The notes: generated by a model not told the origin, from the letters alone. Positions 16,777 through 26,114 are shown, counted from the first letter of the stretch. The stretch is 33,758 nt of DNA from Geobacter sp. (GCA_003857395.1 RPRC01000103.1:1-33758); one strand, 5' to 3'. Translations and numbers: made by a program.

Positions 16777-17937
16777 TTATTTCGATAACTCAACAGGGTA
16801 TGGCTTGAAACCTAACTTTTCCAACCGGGATGCCCCTTTCAAAGCGGCATCCCGCGATGGGTAGCTCCCTGCGGCCAGGGAGTATGTGGAAACCGGAGCC
16901 TGCGACTTTTTCAGGATGGGTGCGAATCCCAGTTTCCGCAAACGCTCCTGTTCCTGCACAGCCCGCTCATCGGCAAAGTAGGAACCGGCATAAATCGCGT
17001 ATTTGTTGTTTTCCCTCAGGAAAAAGGCATCCTTGCTTGCCTTCTTTACTGCGGCCAGCTTGTCCTGTGCTGCCTGGTACGATGCAACCTCAGCAACAAG
17101 CAATCTGTTCATCGGCTCATTTCTCTTTTTTTCAGACCGAACAGATGGTTGTAATCCCGCCTTCTCCAGCTTTGCCTTGTCAGATTGCATCGATGACTTC
17201 AGTACATAGGTTCCGACAACCAGGGTAAATTTCTCCCCAACCTTTTTCTCACCAGGTTGTTCGATAATCTTTGCCTTTTGTGACGCGGTGGGCTTTGTCG
17301 AAGTTTTGGCGACTTTCAGAGCGGTAGGCTTTTGGCTGTTCACAACGCTTTTTATCTGTCCGCCAGCAGTCGGAAACCTGCTTGATCCCGATTCGGCCTT
17401 GGCCGACACAGGGGGTCTTTTGGGTACGGAAGGCGTAAGATTGGCAGTTTTTTTCCGACTGGCAGCGGCATCTGGAACCGGTTTAGCGGACGCCATTTTC
17501 CGAGTCGCCGGTGCCTTGGTCGTTTCCACATTTTTCCCGGCAGCCAGCGTCTTTGGTTTTGTAGTCGGCAGTGCTGCCACAGAAGGTTTTACAATTTCCT
17601 GCTCTGACGGTACTTCTCCTGGGGAAACCGTCAAATTCTTTGCGGCATTGCCGGTTGAAGGAGTCTCGGGTATGGGAGGAGGCAAAACTGCCTCCTCCCC
17701 GGAGGTTGCAGAAGATTGCACCAGACGCTCTGGAAGGGGTTTTTTGACCTCGTACGTTAAAACATCGGATTGCCCCGGAGTTTCTTCCTTTGACCTCAAA
17801 ACATCGGTAAAAAAATAGAAATAGCCGAAGCAGACCGCAATCGCGAAAAGAAAAAACAGTATACCCTTGACGCTGCTCCCCCTGGAGCCAGTTATACCTG
17901 TATTCCCTTTGCACACAGTCAAAGCTTTTTTCACCAT
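16777..17937 (-). CDS. Membrane-anchored protein with two SPOR domains
   Basis: 386 residues. A basic N-terminus leads to one membrane helix (about 25-43), so the rest should be periplasmic. Residues 50-235 are a low-complexity Lys/Ala/Pro/Thr linker. The C-terminal 150 residues contain tandem SPOR units, recognisable from repeats such as FTLVVGTY, YAIYAGSY and YSLAAGSY, each followed by a helix and LGF-type turn. I read these as two SPOR domains. SPOR domains bind denuded glycan strands at division septa, so a septal or cell-wall role is likely. It is 50 bp downstream of the EF-G-like gene and 5 bp upstream of the HEAT-like gene, physically linking a periplasmic wall sensor to two cytoplasmic proteins. 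Confidence 0.82.
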   Translation of the reverse strand: MVKKALTVCKGNTGITGSRGSSVKGILFFLFAIAVCFGYFYFFTDVLRSKEETPGQSDVLTYEVKKPLPERLVQSSATSGEEAVLPPPIPETPSTGNAAKNLTVSPGEVPSEQEIVKPSVAALPTTKPKTLAAGKNVETTKAPATRKMASAKPVPDAAASRKKTANLTPSVPKRPPVSAKAESGSSRFPTAGGQIKSVVNSQKPTALKVAKTSTKPTASQKAKIIEQPGEKKVGEKFTLVVGTYVLKSSMQSDKAKLEKAGLQPSVRSEKKRNEPMNRLLVAEVASYQAAQDKLAAVKKASKDAFFLRENNKYAIYAGSYFADERAVQEQERLRKLGFAPILKKSQAPVSTYSLAAGSYPSRDAALKGASRLEKLGFKPYPVELSK

Positions 17938-17987
17938 CCGTTTTCCCCCTTCTCAAGACGCAGGCTTCCGATGAACGCGAAGGATTC

Positions 17988-20069
17988 CTATTTATTGTTT
18001 GCCGCAGCCTCGTTTATCACCTTCTGAGCCATGTGACTGGGCACTTCCTCATAATGGGAAAATTCCGCAGAAAACAGACCGCGATCACTGGTCATCGAGC
18101 GGAGGTCATTGGCATAGGAAAGCATTTCCGCCATCGGAACAACAGCTCTGATGATCTGTGAATTGGCCTTCGGTTCGACCCCGACAACCTTGCCCCTTCT
18201 GGCATTGAGGTCACCAATAACATCACCCATATTATCTTCAGGAACGGTAATTTTCATTTTCATAATTGGTTCAAGAAGCACCGGCTTTGCCGTTTCCATC
18301 GCCTTTTTAAAGGCCATTGAACCGGCGATTTTGAAAGCCATTTCCGATGAATCAACGGTGTGGAAAGAGCCATCATAGAGAACGGCCTTGAAATCAATCA
18401 CCGGATATCCGGCCAAGGAACCCTCCAGCGAAGCTTCCTGAATCCCCTTGTCGACAGCGGGAATATATGTTTTCGGTATAACCCCGCCGACAATCTTATC
18501 CTCGAACAGATATCCTTCGCCACGAGCCTGCGGAACAAACTCAACCCAGCAGTCACCATATTGGCCCCGGCCTCCGGACTGTTTTTTGTATTTTCCCTGC
18601 ACCTTGACAGACGTTTTCATCGTTTCAAGATAGGGAACCTTCGGGGTCTTGAGTTCCACTTCAACACTGAATTTACGCTTCAGTTTCTCAATCGTTACTT
18701 CCAGGTGAACCTGCCCCATCCCGGAAATAATGAGTTCCTTGGTTTGATCGTCGCGTCGCAGCGTAATCGTCGGATCTTCTTCCATCAGCCGCTGCAAAGC
18801 ACCGTGAATTTTGTCTTCGTCGTTTTTGGTCTTTGGCAGGATCGCATAGGAAATAACCGGTTCAAGTGTTGTGGCCGGCTCGTAGATTATCGGCATGTCA
18901 GCGCTGCACAGGGTATCGCCACTCACCGTTTCCTTCAGCTTGGCAACAGCGACGATATCCCCTGCCACAGCCTGCTTGATGGGTTTCTGTTTTTTCCCTT
19001 CCAGTTCGTAAATCTGCCCGATACGCTCGGTAACATCACGGGTCGAGTTATAGACCGTCGAATCAGAACTCAGAACACCTGAGTAGACACGAAAGACGGT
19101 AATTTTACCGGTATAGGGGTCTGATGTGGTTTTGAACACCAGGGCAGAAAAAGGCTGATCTTCTTCCGGAGCACGCACCTCGATATCATTGGTCTTCGGA
19201 TTGATTCCGGAAACACTTCCGCGATCAATGGGGGATGGCAAACAGTGACAAATATAGTCGAGCAATTGAGGCACCCCGATGTTCATAGTCGCTGAACCAC
19301 AGAAGACCGGGGTAAAGGTATTGCGCAGGGTACCGACCCTCAAACCATCAAGGATTTCTTCTTCGGAAAGCTCACCGACATCAAGGAACTTTTCCGTCAG
19401 GGCATCATATGCCTCTGCAACCGTCTCAACAAGTTTTTCCCGCATACTTTCCGCGTCGATACGATAAGCCTCGGGGATCTCTATTTCTGTGAAAGTGCCC
19501 GAAAGATCCTTGGCGAATCGATAGGCTTTCATCTTTACCAGGTCAATAACACCCTCAAAATTCTCTTCAGCTCCCAGCGGGATAACAACGGCAACAGCCC
19601 TCGCACCCAAGGCCTTTTCCATATCGCCCATGGCCCGAAGGAAGTTAGCGCGTTCCCGGTCCATCTTATTCACGAAAGCGATGCGGGGGATTTCAGCTTC
19701 GTTGGCCCATTCCCAGACTTCTTCCGTCTGAACTTTAACTCCTGAAATGGCAGAAATAATGACAACCGCTCCGCCGAGAACCCTGAGACAGGAGCGGGTA
19801 TCTGCTATAAAATCACCATACCCGGGAGTGTCAACAATATGGAGCGAATGACCATTCCATTCACCATGGTTAATGGCAGATGAAACCGTAATCTGCCGCT
19901 TCACCTCTTCCGGCTCGAAATCTGTTGATGTCGTTCCGTCATCAACTCGACCAAGACGGTCAATCGTCCCGGAGGTGAATAATATAGCTTCTGTCAAGGA
20001 CGTTTTCCCCGCCCCTCCATGGGCCACAATGCCAACGTTTCTCACTTTTGCGGTCTCACATTTTGCCAT
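17988..20069 (-). CDS. Elongation factor G-like GTPase (EF-G2 type)
   Basis: 693 residues with the full EF-G domain order, including domain IV (GKYKKQSGGRGQYGD) and domain V. It is a paralogue, not the main factor: the P-loop reads AHGGAGKTS where EF-G has AHIDAGKTT, and the switch-II motif is DTPGYGDF, with Tyr84 in the place of the catalytic His of DTPGHVDF. The guanine motif NKMD is intact. Related FusA2-type proteins are known in mycobacteria and others, with slow or no ribosome-stimulated GTP hydrolysis, and their roles are unclear. AAGGGGG precedes the ATG by five bases. It is not beside str operon genes, which also argues for a paralogue. Confidence 0.9.
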   Translation of the reverse strand: MAKCETAKVRNVGIVAHGGAGKTSLTEAILFTSGTIDRLGRVDDGTTSTDFEPEEVKRQITVSSAINHGEWNGHSLHIVDTPGYGDFIADTRSCLRVLGGAVVIISAISGVKVQTEEVWEWANEAEIPRIAFVNKMDRERANFLRAMGDMEKALGARAVAVVIPLGAEENFEGVIDLVKMKAYRFAKDLSGTFTEIEIPEAYRIDAESMREKLVETVAEAYDALTEKFLDVGELSEEEILDGLRVGTLRNTFTPVFCGSATMNIGVPQLLDYICHCLPSPIDRGSVSGINPKTNDIEVRAPEEDQPFSALVFKTTSDPYTGKITVFRVYSGVLSSDSTVYNSTRDVTERIGQIYELEGKKQKPIKQAVAGDIVAVAKLKETVSGDTLCSADMPIIYEPATTLEPVISYAILPKTKNDEDKIHGALQRLMEEDPTITLRRDDQTKELIISGMGQVHLEVTIEKLKRKFSVEVELKTPKVPYLETMKTSVKVQGKYKKQSGGRGQYGDCWVEFVPQARGEGYLFEDKIVGGVIPKTYIPAVDKGIQEASLEGSLAGYPVIDFKAVLYDGSFHTVDSSEMAFKIAGSMAFKKAMETAKPVLLEPIMKMKITVPEDNMGDVIGDLNARRGKVVGVEPKANSQIIRAVVPMAEMLSYANDLRSMTSDRGLFSAEFSHYEEVPSHMAQKVINEAAANNK

Positions 20070-20191
20070 AAAGCCCCCTTGCTTATGTAATAGGTAGTAC
20101 GCCTCCTACATGACTCCGAAGGGAAATCTCTCTGCTACCTCAAAACTTTCTTTAACCTGCCAACAATCAGATGTGTAACAATCCGTCACCT

Positions 20192-20209
20192 CATTCTCAT
20201 TCGAGAATG
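20192..20209 (-). other. Hairpin just downstream of coaX
   Basis: CATTCTC (20192-20198) and GAGAATG (20203-20209) form a perfect 7-bp stem with a 4-base loop three bases after the coaX stop. No T tract follows on either strand. It could stabilise the upstream mRNA or attenuate read-through into the EF-G-like gene. Confidence 0.4.
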
Positions 20210-20211
20210 CA

Positions 20212-21000
20212 TCACCCTGGTGGTGCCGTTTGACTATTCCGTTCGTACAGTATTCGCAATCCTTCCAGGGTGAGAAATTCGTGAATTTCTTCAATGGTTT
20301 TGGATTCTTCGGCAATCATTCTTGCCAGTCCACCAGTAGCGATAACACGAGGATTCTCCCGGCTCTCCGCTTTAATTCTCGTGACAATTTCATCAACAAG
20401 TCCGACATACCCGTAGAAAATTCCCGCCTGCATCGCCCCAACCGTATTTTTTGCGATAATCGAGGGTGGTTTGACCACATCCACCCGTGGAAGCTTGCTT
20501 GCTTTCTGGAAAAGGGCCTCAGCAGAAATCATTATCCCTGGCGCGATCACCCCGCCACAATAATGCCCTTTGGCATTAACCAGATCAAAAGTCGTCGCTG
20601 TTCCAAAATCAACAATGATGAGAGCGGTACTGTACCGTTCAAAAGCAGCCACCGCATTGACAATACGATCGGCACCGACTTCCTTGGGGTTTTCGTAATG
20701 AATCGGCATGCCGGTTTTGATCCCAGGTCCGACAACATAAGGTTTCAGGTTGAAATAGCGAAGTGACATCCTCTCCAGGACACCAGTCAGAGCCGGAACA
20801 ACGGAAGATAGAATTATATCCCCCACCGAGGCACACTCAACCCCTGAAAAATGAAATAGTTCCCGGATGAGTATTGCATATTCATCTACTGTCTTAGCTG
20901 TATCTGTGGCAATCCGCCAGTCACGCACAAGACTGGCACCTTCATACAAACCAAGCACCATATTCGTATTGCCCACATCTATGACAAATAACACGTACAC
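20212..21000 (-). CDS. coaX: Type III pantothenate kinase
   Basis: ATP-dependent phosphorylation of pantothenate, first step of coenzyme A synthesis, insensitive to CoA feedback in this type. 262 residues. The motifs are DVGNTN near the N-terminus (phosphate binding), GADRI around residue 108 and DFGTATTFD around 131, all diagnostic for CoaX. The frame opens with GTG at 21000; a second GTG two codons on has better spacing to GGGAG, so the true start may be 20994. It is 56 bp downstream of birA, a common arrangement in this and other phyla, and likely in the same transcript. Confidence 0.95.
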   Translation of the reverse strand: MYVLFVIDVGNTNMVLGLYEGASLVRDWRIATDTAKTVDEYAILIRELFHFSGVECASVGDIILSSVVPALTGVLERMSLRYFNLKPYVVGPGIKTGMPIHYENPKEVGADRIVNAVAAFERYSTALIIVDFGTATTFDLVNAKGHYCGGVIAPGIMISAEALFQKASKLPRVDVVKPPSIIAKNTVGAMQAGIFYGYVGLVDEIVTRIKAESRENPRVIATGGLARMIAEESKTIEEIHEFLTLEGLRILYERNSQTAPPG

Positions 21001-21056
21001 ACTCTCCCACTAAGCAAAAGGACGCTAACCACCCGGGAAACAGACGTAGTTTACAC

Positions 21057-22070
21057 CTACAGGATCGTCACATCTCCGGCAAGCACCCGTTCAGCAACCC
21101 CGTCCTCACGCACGAGAAGGAGCGCACCATCATTGTCTACGCCTGTAACAACACCTTCCGTTTCCCTGTTCCCAAAGGAGACTCTGACCCTTCTGCCCAG
21201 AACCGTACTCCGTGAAAGCCACTCCTCCCGGATAGCAGGGAAACCATCACAAAGGTAGTCATCATAGAGCACATCAAGCGAGGTTAGCAGTGCCCGGGCA
21301 AAGTCGACACGATTGACTGAGACGCCCTGCTCAAGGAACAGGGAGGTGGCCGGCTGACTCAAATCACTTGGGAACTGCTCCCGAAGCATATTGATATTGA
21401 CTCCAATACCAAGCACGACACAATGAATTGTGTCAGTCTCGGCACTCATTTCATTGAGGAGACCGGCAACCTTCTGCCCATGGAGCAGAATGTCGTTCGG
21501 CCATTTGATCTTTGGATGCAGCCGAGTAACCTCTTCGATTGCCCGAGCAACCGCAACCGCCGAAAGAAAAGTAAGCTGGGGAGCTTTGACTGGAGACATG
21601 GGGGGGCGCAAAATCACGGAACAATAAAGATTCACTCCGGGAGGCGACTCCCAATGCCTTCCAAGACGACCTTTGCCAGCGGTTTGAGCCTCGGCAATCA
21701 CAACGGTGCCTTCCTGAGCGGAATCTTCCGCCAGGCGGAAGGCAAGGAGGTTGGTTGATTCAGTTTCCCGGACACTGGTAATATGACAACCAATTCGTTT
21801 TGTTTGCAGCCCGGATGTCAACTCAAAGGAGGTAAGGACATCAGGAGCGGCAAGGAAACGGTACCCCCGGGAGGGGACAGATTCAATCAGATATCCTTGC
21901 GACAAAAGGTTTTTCACATGTTTCCAGACAGCCGTACGGGAAACTTTCAGGGCAGATCCGAGCTCTTCCCCGGAAATAACACTCCCTTTCCTGTCACGAA
22001 AAAGTGCCAGCAGCCCCTGTTCAAGGGGCGGCTTTTCACCGCAGGTACCGGGTGTGTCCGTTTCCTTCAC
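21057..22070 (-). CDS. birA: Biotin operon repressor / biotin-protein ligase
   Basis: Bifunctional BirA of 337 residues. The N-terminal winged helix-turn-helix (about 18-75) contains SGEELGSALKVSRTAVWKHV, and a catalytic domain follows with the biotinyl-AMP loop GKGRLGRHW and the KWPND motif. A C-terminal SH3-like domain closes it. It attaches biotin to carboxylase carrier proteins and may repress biotin genes; no biotin operator could be identified by eye in this window. The GTG start shares one base with the TAG stop of nadC (TAGTG), which points to coupled translation. Confidence 0.95.
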   Translation of the reverse strand: MKETDTPGTCGEKPPLEQGLLALFRDRKGSVISGEELGSALKVSRTAVWKHVKNLLSQGYLIESVPSRGYRFLAAPDVLTSFELTSGLQTKRIGCHITSVRETESTNLLAFRLAEDSAQEGTVVIAEAQTAGKGRLGRHWESPPGVNLYCSVILRPPMSPVKAPQLTFLSAVAVARAIEEVTRLHPKIKWPNDILLHGQKVAGLLNEMSAETDTIHCVVLGIGVNINMLREQFPSDLSQPATSLFLEQGVSVNRVDFARALLTSLDVLYDDYLCDGFPAIREEWLSRSTVLGRRVRVSFGNRETEGVVTGVDNDGALLLVREDGVAERVLAGDVTIL

Positions 22071-22897
22071 TACTCCCCCAAAAGCATGGAGATATCCATC
22101 GCACGAGCCGAATGGGTTAATGCTCCAACAGAAATCAGATCAACCCCGGTTGCTGCTATCTCGGCAATGGTTTCGACAGTTACACCACCGGAAGCCTCAA
22201 CCAGCGAACGCCCTCCAATCAAGGATACCGCGCGCCGCATCGTTTCCAGATCCATATTATCCAACATGATTATATCAACACCGGCATTGAGTGCCTCTGC
22301 AACCTGGTCCAATGTCTCCGTTTCCACCTCAATCTTCATGGTATGGGAAACAAATGCACGGGCTCGCTCAACCGCAACGGAAATCCCGCCGGCTGCGGCA
22401 ATATGATTCTCCTTTATCAGGACAGCATCATAAAGTCCACTGCGATGGTTACTTCCCCCGCCAATACGAACCGCATACTTTTCCAATTGACGCAATCCAG
22501 GGGTTGTCTTTCTGGTATCAACAACCTTCGCTCCGGTCCCGGTGACTGCCTGTCTGTAGCGTGCCGTCAGGGTGGCAATGCCACACATTCTCTGCAGAAG
22601 GTTCAACGCTACTCTCTCCGCCTGGAGAAGGAAGGCTGCGTCACCGGCGATATCTGCAATGACATCACCAGCCTTCAAGAGTGCTCCGTCGGTAAAACGG
22701 GCAGTAAAGACTACGTCCGGGTCAACAAGGGCAAACACCCGAGCGGCGACATCAATACCGGCCAGTACCATTGACTCTTTTGCAATCAGCCTCGCCCCAG
22801 CCCTGCGCTTCTCTGGAACAACAGCCATGGTTGTGATGTCGCCGGTATGGATATCTTCCAGCAAGGCATTCTCGATAATTCTATCAATCCCTATCAT
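22070..22897 (-). CDS. nadC: Quinolinate phosphoribosyltransferase (nicotinate-nucleotide pyrophosphorylase)
   Basis: Converts quinolinate and PRPP to nicotinate mononucleotide in NAD synthesis. 275 residues from the ATG at 22897, which has GGGGAG eight bases upstream; the open frame extends 99 bp further without family similarity. Key motifs are RKTTPGLR and KYAVRIGGGSNHR, which carry substrate-binding Arg, Lys and His, and later ENH and the IMLDN strand. It is the first gene of a nadC-birA-coaX run, so NAD, biotin and CoA functions are expressed together. Confidence 0.95.
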   Translation of the reverse strand: MIGIDRIIENALLEDIHTGDITTMAVVPEKRRAGARLIAKESMVLAGIDVAARVFALVDPDVVFTARFTDGALLKAGDVIADIAGDAAFLLQAERVALNLLQRMCGIATLTARYRQAVTGTGAKVVDTRKTTPGLRQLEKYAVRIGGGSNHRSGLYDAVLIKENHIAAAGGISVAVERARAFVSHTMKIEVETETLDQVAEALNAGVDIIMLDNMDLETMRRAVSLIGGRSLVEASGGVTVETIAEIAATGVDLISVGALTHSARAMDISMLLGE

Positions 22898-22930
22898 AAA
22901 AAAAGCTCCCCAAAAGACACGACACAGGCA

Positions 22931-22936
22931 ATTATA
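22931..22936 (-). promoter_or_regulatory. -10 element upstream of nadC
   Basis: A perfect TATAAT on the minus strand lies 33 bp before the nadC start. The -35 region 17 bp upstream is a poor match to TTGACA. It is the only good promoter element before the nadC-birA-coaX run. Confidence 0.5.
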
Positions 22937-23330
22937 GCGGGTGGGAAAAATCTGTTGCCGTGCCGTCCACCCACCAAAATTTCCCAAGCTCGGCACCAGT
23001 CAGGAGACGATTAACAGATCACCTCGGAAACCGGCAAAACCGCTCTTAAATAGACTTTGCGCAGGTTCCATCTTTATAACATAGGTTCAAATCGACAGCA
23101 ACCGCTAATCCTCTGTTCTTCGTTGTACTAGCACTGTAACGGGTCGAGATACTGGGAGCGGAAGACTGACGCACTGTTCCTGGAATCTGCACTGCGAAAC
23201 AGGGACAGCAGCGGGAGAATAGCCGAAATCGGACACTACTTGTCCGTAGACAACAGAGTGAAAGAAAAAATATACGATTTGTTCGGGCATTCGTGACGAT
23301 CAGAGAAAAAGGGGAAAGGGCAAACAGAAG
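22937..23330. other. Intergenic stretch without a supported gene
   Basis: Between the nadC promoter and the tRNA terminator I see no convincing gene. An open frame on the minus strand (23046-23471) crosses the tRNA-Glu gene and its product has no recognisable features. A weak TTGTC-CGTA-GACAA hairpin occurs near 23238-23252. Confidence 0.4.
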
Positions 23331-23365
23331 AAAGCCCTCGTATCCCGTTGAGATACGAAGGCTTT
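23331..23365 (-). terminator. Terminator of the tRNA-Gln/tRNA-Glu unit
   Basis: On the minus strand AAAGCC-TTCGTATC and GATACGA-GGGCTTT form a long stem (about 13 bp with one mismatch) around a 7-base loop, followed by a T-rich run. It lies 12 bp after the 3' end of tRNA-Glu. Confidence 0.85.
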
Positions 23366-23377
23366 GAAGTGAATAAA

Positions 23378-23452
23378 TGGTGATCCCAAGGGGACTTGAA
23401 CCCCTGTTACCGACGTGAAAGGCCAGTGTCCTAACCGCTAGACGATGGGACC
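23378..23452 (-). tRNA. tRNA-Glu (anticodon TTC)
   Basis: 75 bases including an encoded CCA end. The acceptor stem GGTCCCA pairs with TGGGATC (one G-T pair), the anticodon loop is CTTTCAC, and the T arm has GGTTCAAGTCC. It is read after tRNA-Gln from the same promoter. Confidence 0.97.
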
Positions 23453-23491
23453 GGAAATTTTCTGCAATCATGGACCAAATTGCAGGAAAAA

Positions 23492-23565
23492 TGGCTGGGG
23501 GACAAGGATTCGAACCTTGGTTGGCGGAGTCAGAGTCCGCAGTCCTGCCGCTAGACGATCCCCCA
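23492..23565 (-). tRNA. tRNA-Gln (anticodon CTG)
   Basis: 74 bases including encoded CCA. The acceptor stem TGGGGGA/TCCCCCA has the weak U1-A72 pair typical of glutamine tRNA, with discriminator G. The anticodon loop CTCTGAC gives CTG, reading CAG codons; a TTG isoacceptor must be elsewhere. Confidence 0.96.
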
Positions 23566-23579
23566 ACAGGCAGAATAGG

Positions 23580-23608
23580 TATATATCAAAGTCACACCGC
23601 TCCGTCAA
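23580..23608 (-). promoter_or_regulatory. tRNA-Gln/tRNA-Glu promoter
   Basis: On the minus strand TTGACG (complement of 23603-23608) is followed after exactly 17 bp by TATATA (complement of 23580-23585). Transcription would start about 8 bases before the tRNA-Gln gene. The promoter sits between korC and the tRNAs, so they need not depend on kor transcription. Confidence 0.75.
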
Positions 23609-23627
23609 GCCTTTTCGATTGCAAGGA

Positions 23628-24191
23628 CTACAATGCGGAAAGCTCCCTGTTCTTCAAAATCTCTGCCGCGCCCGCCTCAAGCACCCTGACGTTTGCAGGA
23701 ATATATTTATGATTACGCTCCGGCAGGCTTAGCTTGAGTGCCTCGGCTAGAGATGCCAGTGAAACCGCCCCGGTCCTGGCAACATACGCCCCTACCGCAA
23801 CCATGTTGACCATTCGGGGTTCCCCTACTTTCTGAGCTATGGCATTCATCGGAAGTGCTATGACCTCAATGTCTCCCCGTACAGAATCAGCCACATCAAC
23901 CAATGAAGAATTAACGATACAGATCCCTCCGACCTTTATCTTCCCAGCATATTTATCCATCGACAGTTGATTGAGAATTACCCCAACAGAAGGATTGCCG
24001 ACCACCGGCGATCCAACATCACCATCAGCGATAACGACGGTACAATTTGCGGCCCCTCCCCTTTTTTCAACACCATACGATGGCAGAAAAGAAACATTTT
24101 TACCTTCGATAATCGCAGCATTGGAGAGAAGAGTGCCCGCAAGGAGTACTCCCTGTCCACCGAAACCGGACATAAACATATCATGTCGCAT
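23628..24191 (-). CDS. korC: 2-oxoacid:ferredoxin oxidoreductase gamma subunit
   Basis: Gamma domain subunit of a ferredoxin-dependent 2-oxoacid oxidoreductase, probably the 2-oxoglutarate enzyme. It makes the acyl-CoA with reduced ferredoxin. About 187 residues. The family signature is GFGGQGVLLAG near the N-terminus, followed by SYGVEKRGGAANC. A TTG opens the frame at 24197, but the ATG at 24191 has GGGGG seven bases upstream, so I use that. It is the last gene of korDABC, 62 bp after korB. Specificity for 2-oxoglutarate rather than another 2-oxoacid is inferred from the four-gene order known in Geobacter. Confidence 0.88.
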   Translation of the reverse strand: MRHDMFMSGFGGQGVLLAGTLLSNAAIIEGKNVSFLPSYGVEKRGGAANCTVVIADGDVGSPVVGNPSVGVILNQLSMDKYAGKIKVGGICIVNSSLVDVADSVRGDIEVIALPMNAIAQKVGEPRMVNMVAVGAYVARTGAVSLASLAEALKLSLPERNHKYIPANVRVLEAGAAEILKNRELSAL

Positions 24192-24253
24192 GCGCAATCC
24201 CCCAGTCGACGAAAAGAATTACCCCGGCCCTCTAATCAACAGACTGCAGATGA

Positions 24254-24997
24254 TCAAAGACTAGCGGTATTTTTAAAGACTCCGAGCTTGAAATATTCAC
24301 ACATTTCGTTCCCGATCCGCTCGTTCGCTCCAACAGCATCCATCCCCCAGTTGGTCGGACAGGCAGACAGTACTTCGACGAAAGAAAAACCCTTTCCTTC
24401 GACCTGATACTGAAAGGCTTTTTTTATCTGCCGCTTTGCATCCATAAGGTTCTTCGGGGTGTTTACTGCCGTCCGTGCCGCAAAAGCAACACCTTCCAAA
24501 CCAGATAACATCTCGGTTACCCGGATGGGAAAACCTTCTTTTTCGGATCTCCTGCCATAGGGTGATGTTGAGGTCTTTTGACCTAGAAGCGTGGTCGGCG
24601 CCATCTGCCCACCCGTCATCCCATAGGTGGTATTATTCACAAAAATAACCGTGATATCTTCTCCTCGATTAGCGGCGTGAATTATCTCGGCCGTGCCTAT
24701 TGCTGCAAGATCTCCATCACCTTGATAAGTAAAGACAAAACTGTCCGGACTGGCTCGCTTGACCCCGGTTGCAACGGCAGGCGCTCGTCCATGGGGAGCC
24801 TCGATAACGTCAATATCGAAATAGTGATACAAAAAGACTGAGCAACCAACTGATGCCACGCCAATGGTCTTTTCCTGAAGCTTGAATTCATCCAGCGCCT
24901 CTGCCACAAGCCGATGTATCGTGCCGTGGTGGCATCCCGGACAAAAATGGGTTTGAACGTCCTTCAAAGCTGCTGGTCTTTTAAATACCTGTTGCAT
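24254..24997 (-). CDS. korB: 2-oxoacid:ferredoxin oxidoreductase beta subunit (thiamine diphosphate binding)
   Basis: Beta subunit carrying thiamine diphosphate and a [4Fe-4S] cluster. 247 residues from the ATG at 24997, with GAGG seven bases upstream. An open frame runs 207 bp further into korA, but the extra sequence has no family match. The cofactor motif is GDGD (93-96) with NN (121-122). Likely cluster ligands are C19 and C22 (CPGC), C52 and C213, matching the family spacing. It is 61 bp downstream of korA. Together with korA, korC and korD it feeds reduced ferredoxin into the TCA cycle in either direction. Confidence 0.92.
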   Translation of the reverse strand: MQQVFKRPAALKDVQTHFCPGCHHGTIHRLVAEALDEFKLQEKTIGVASVGCSVFLYHYFDIDVIEAPHGRAPAVATGVKRASPDSFVFTYQGDGDLAAIGTAEIIHAANRGEDITVIFVNNTTYGMTGGQMAPTTLLGQKTSTSPYGRRSEKEGFPIRVTEMLSGLEGVAFAARTAVNTPKNLMDAKRQIKKAFQYQVEGKGFSFVEVLSACPTNWGMDAVGANERIGNEMCEYFKLGVFKNTASL

Positions 24998-25058
24998 TCT
25001 GTAACCTCGACGTTGGTTCTCAAAATCATCACAGGCCATCAGGCCCATGACAATGTTA

Positions 25059-26114
25059 TCATAGATACCTTTTGATCTGTCCAAGAAGCTCTTCCGGTGT
25101 AGGAAGAGAACCTGTTCCCGAGGGTCTGCCGTAGAAGAAGACCTCCACATCACGAGCGACCGAGAGGCGAACGTCCTCCACCATTTGTCCGGTATTGAGT
25201 TCAATATCCAAGATCATCTTGCAGTGTTCGGTTACTACGGAAAATGCCTCCGCCGGAAAAGGGAAGAGTGTTATCGGGCGTAAAAGCCCAACCTTCAGGC
25301 CTTCCTCCCTTGCCATCATCACCGCCGTCTTGGCAATTCTGGCAGCCGAACCAAACCCTGTCACAATAAGGGTCGCGTCGGACGTCTCATATTCTTCCCA
25401 GCGGGATTCTTTCTCTTGCAGCTGCTGATATTTAGCATGGAGCTTCCAGTTGTGTGCCTCCAACTCTCCATCACCCAGAAAAAGCGATTTAACGATCCGC
25501 TGTGCCCCGCCCCCCGTTCCTCGAAGCGCCCAATCCTTGGCAGGAAGCTCAGTCTTCGGCCTCGGGTGCGGAATAAGGGGTTCTTTCATCTGACCAACCA
25601 CTGCGTCGCCAAGGATCATTACCGGTGTACGGTATATCTCCGCAAGGTCAAAAGCATGCATCGTCATATCATACATTTCCTGAATTGATGCGGGAGCTAT
25701 CACAACAATATGATACCCGCCATGTCCGCCACCTTTGACTGCCTGAAAATAATCTCCCTGCGAAGCATCAATTCCTCCGAGCCCCGGGCCTGAACGGGAG
25801 ATATTGACAATCAGGCACGGGAGTTCCATTCCTGCCATGTAGGAAATTGCTTCCAACTTCAGGGATATCCCCGGACTGGATGAAGAAGTCATGGCCCGGA
25901 CACCGGTCGCAGCAGCCCCCATCACCATGTTGATCGCGGCAATTTCACTCTCAGCCTGAATAAACTCCCCATTCAGCCCTGGCATCTCACGGGACATAAA
26001 TTCCGGGATATCATTCTGTGGTGTGATGGGATACCCAAAATAGTAGCGGCAGCCAGCCTCAATGGCCCCCATACATATGGCCTCATTACCTTTTACCAGC
26101 AAACGATTCGGCAA
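25059..26114 (-). CDS. korA: 2-oxoacid:ferredoxin oxidoreductase alpha subunit
   Basis: Alpha subunit of 351 residues with the pyrimidine-binding domain ([42 protein letters not shown]) and a C-terminal transketolase-like domain ([13 protein letters not shown]). The start is an unusual TTG, supported by a perfect AGGAGG five bases upstream and by similarity beginning at once ([14 protein letters not shown]). A gap of 155 bp separates it from korD, larger than within the rest of the operon, and contains only a weak GAGTC/GACTC hairpin. Confidence 0.93.
   Translation of the reverse strand: MPNRLLVKGNEAICMGAIEAGCRYYFGYPITPQNDIPEFMSREMPGLNGEFIQAESEIAAINMVMGAAATGVRAMTSSSSPGISLKLEAISYMAGMELPCLIVNISRSGPGLGGIDASQGDYFQAVKGGGHGGYHIVVIAPASIQEMYDMTMHAFDLAEIYRTPVMILGDAVVGQMKEPLIPHPRPKTELPAKDWALRGTGGGAQRIVKSLFLGDGELEAHNWKLHAKYQQLQEKESRWEEYETSDATLIVTGFGSAARIAKTAVMMAREEGLKVGLLRPITLFPFPAEAFSVVTEHCKMILDIELNTGQMVEDVRLSVARDVEVFFYGRPSGTGSLPTPEELLGQIKRYL

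Noticed and set aside
17288..17818. 176-residue plus-strand open frame rich in Gly, Val and Phe
   Set aside because: Mirror of the low-complexity Lys/Ala/Pro linker of the SPOR protein.
18360..19082. 240-residue plus-strand open frame
   Set aside because: Antisense to the EF-G-like gene, no ribosome site or domain.
23046..23471. 141-residue minus-strand open frame
   Set aside because: Begins upstream of and reads through tRNA-Glu and its terminator; composition is not protein-like.
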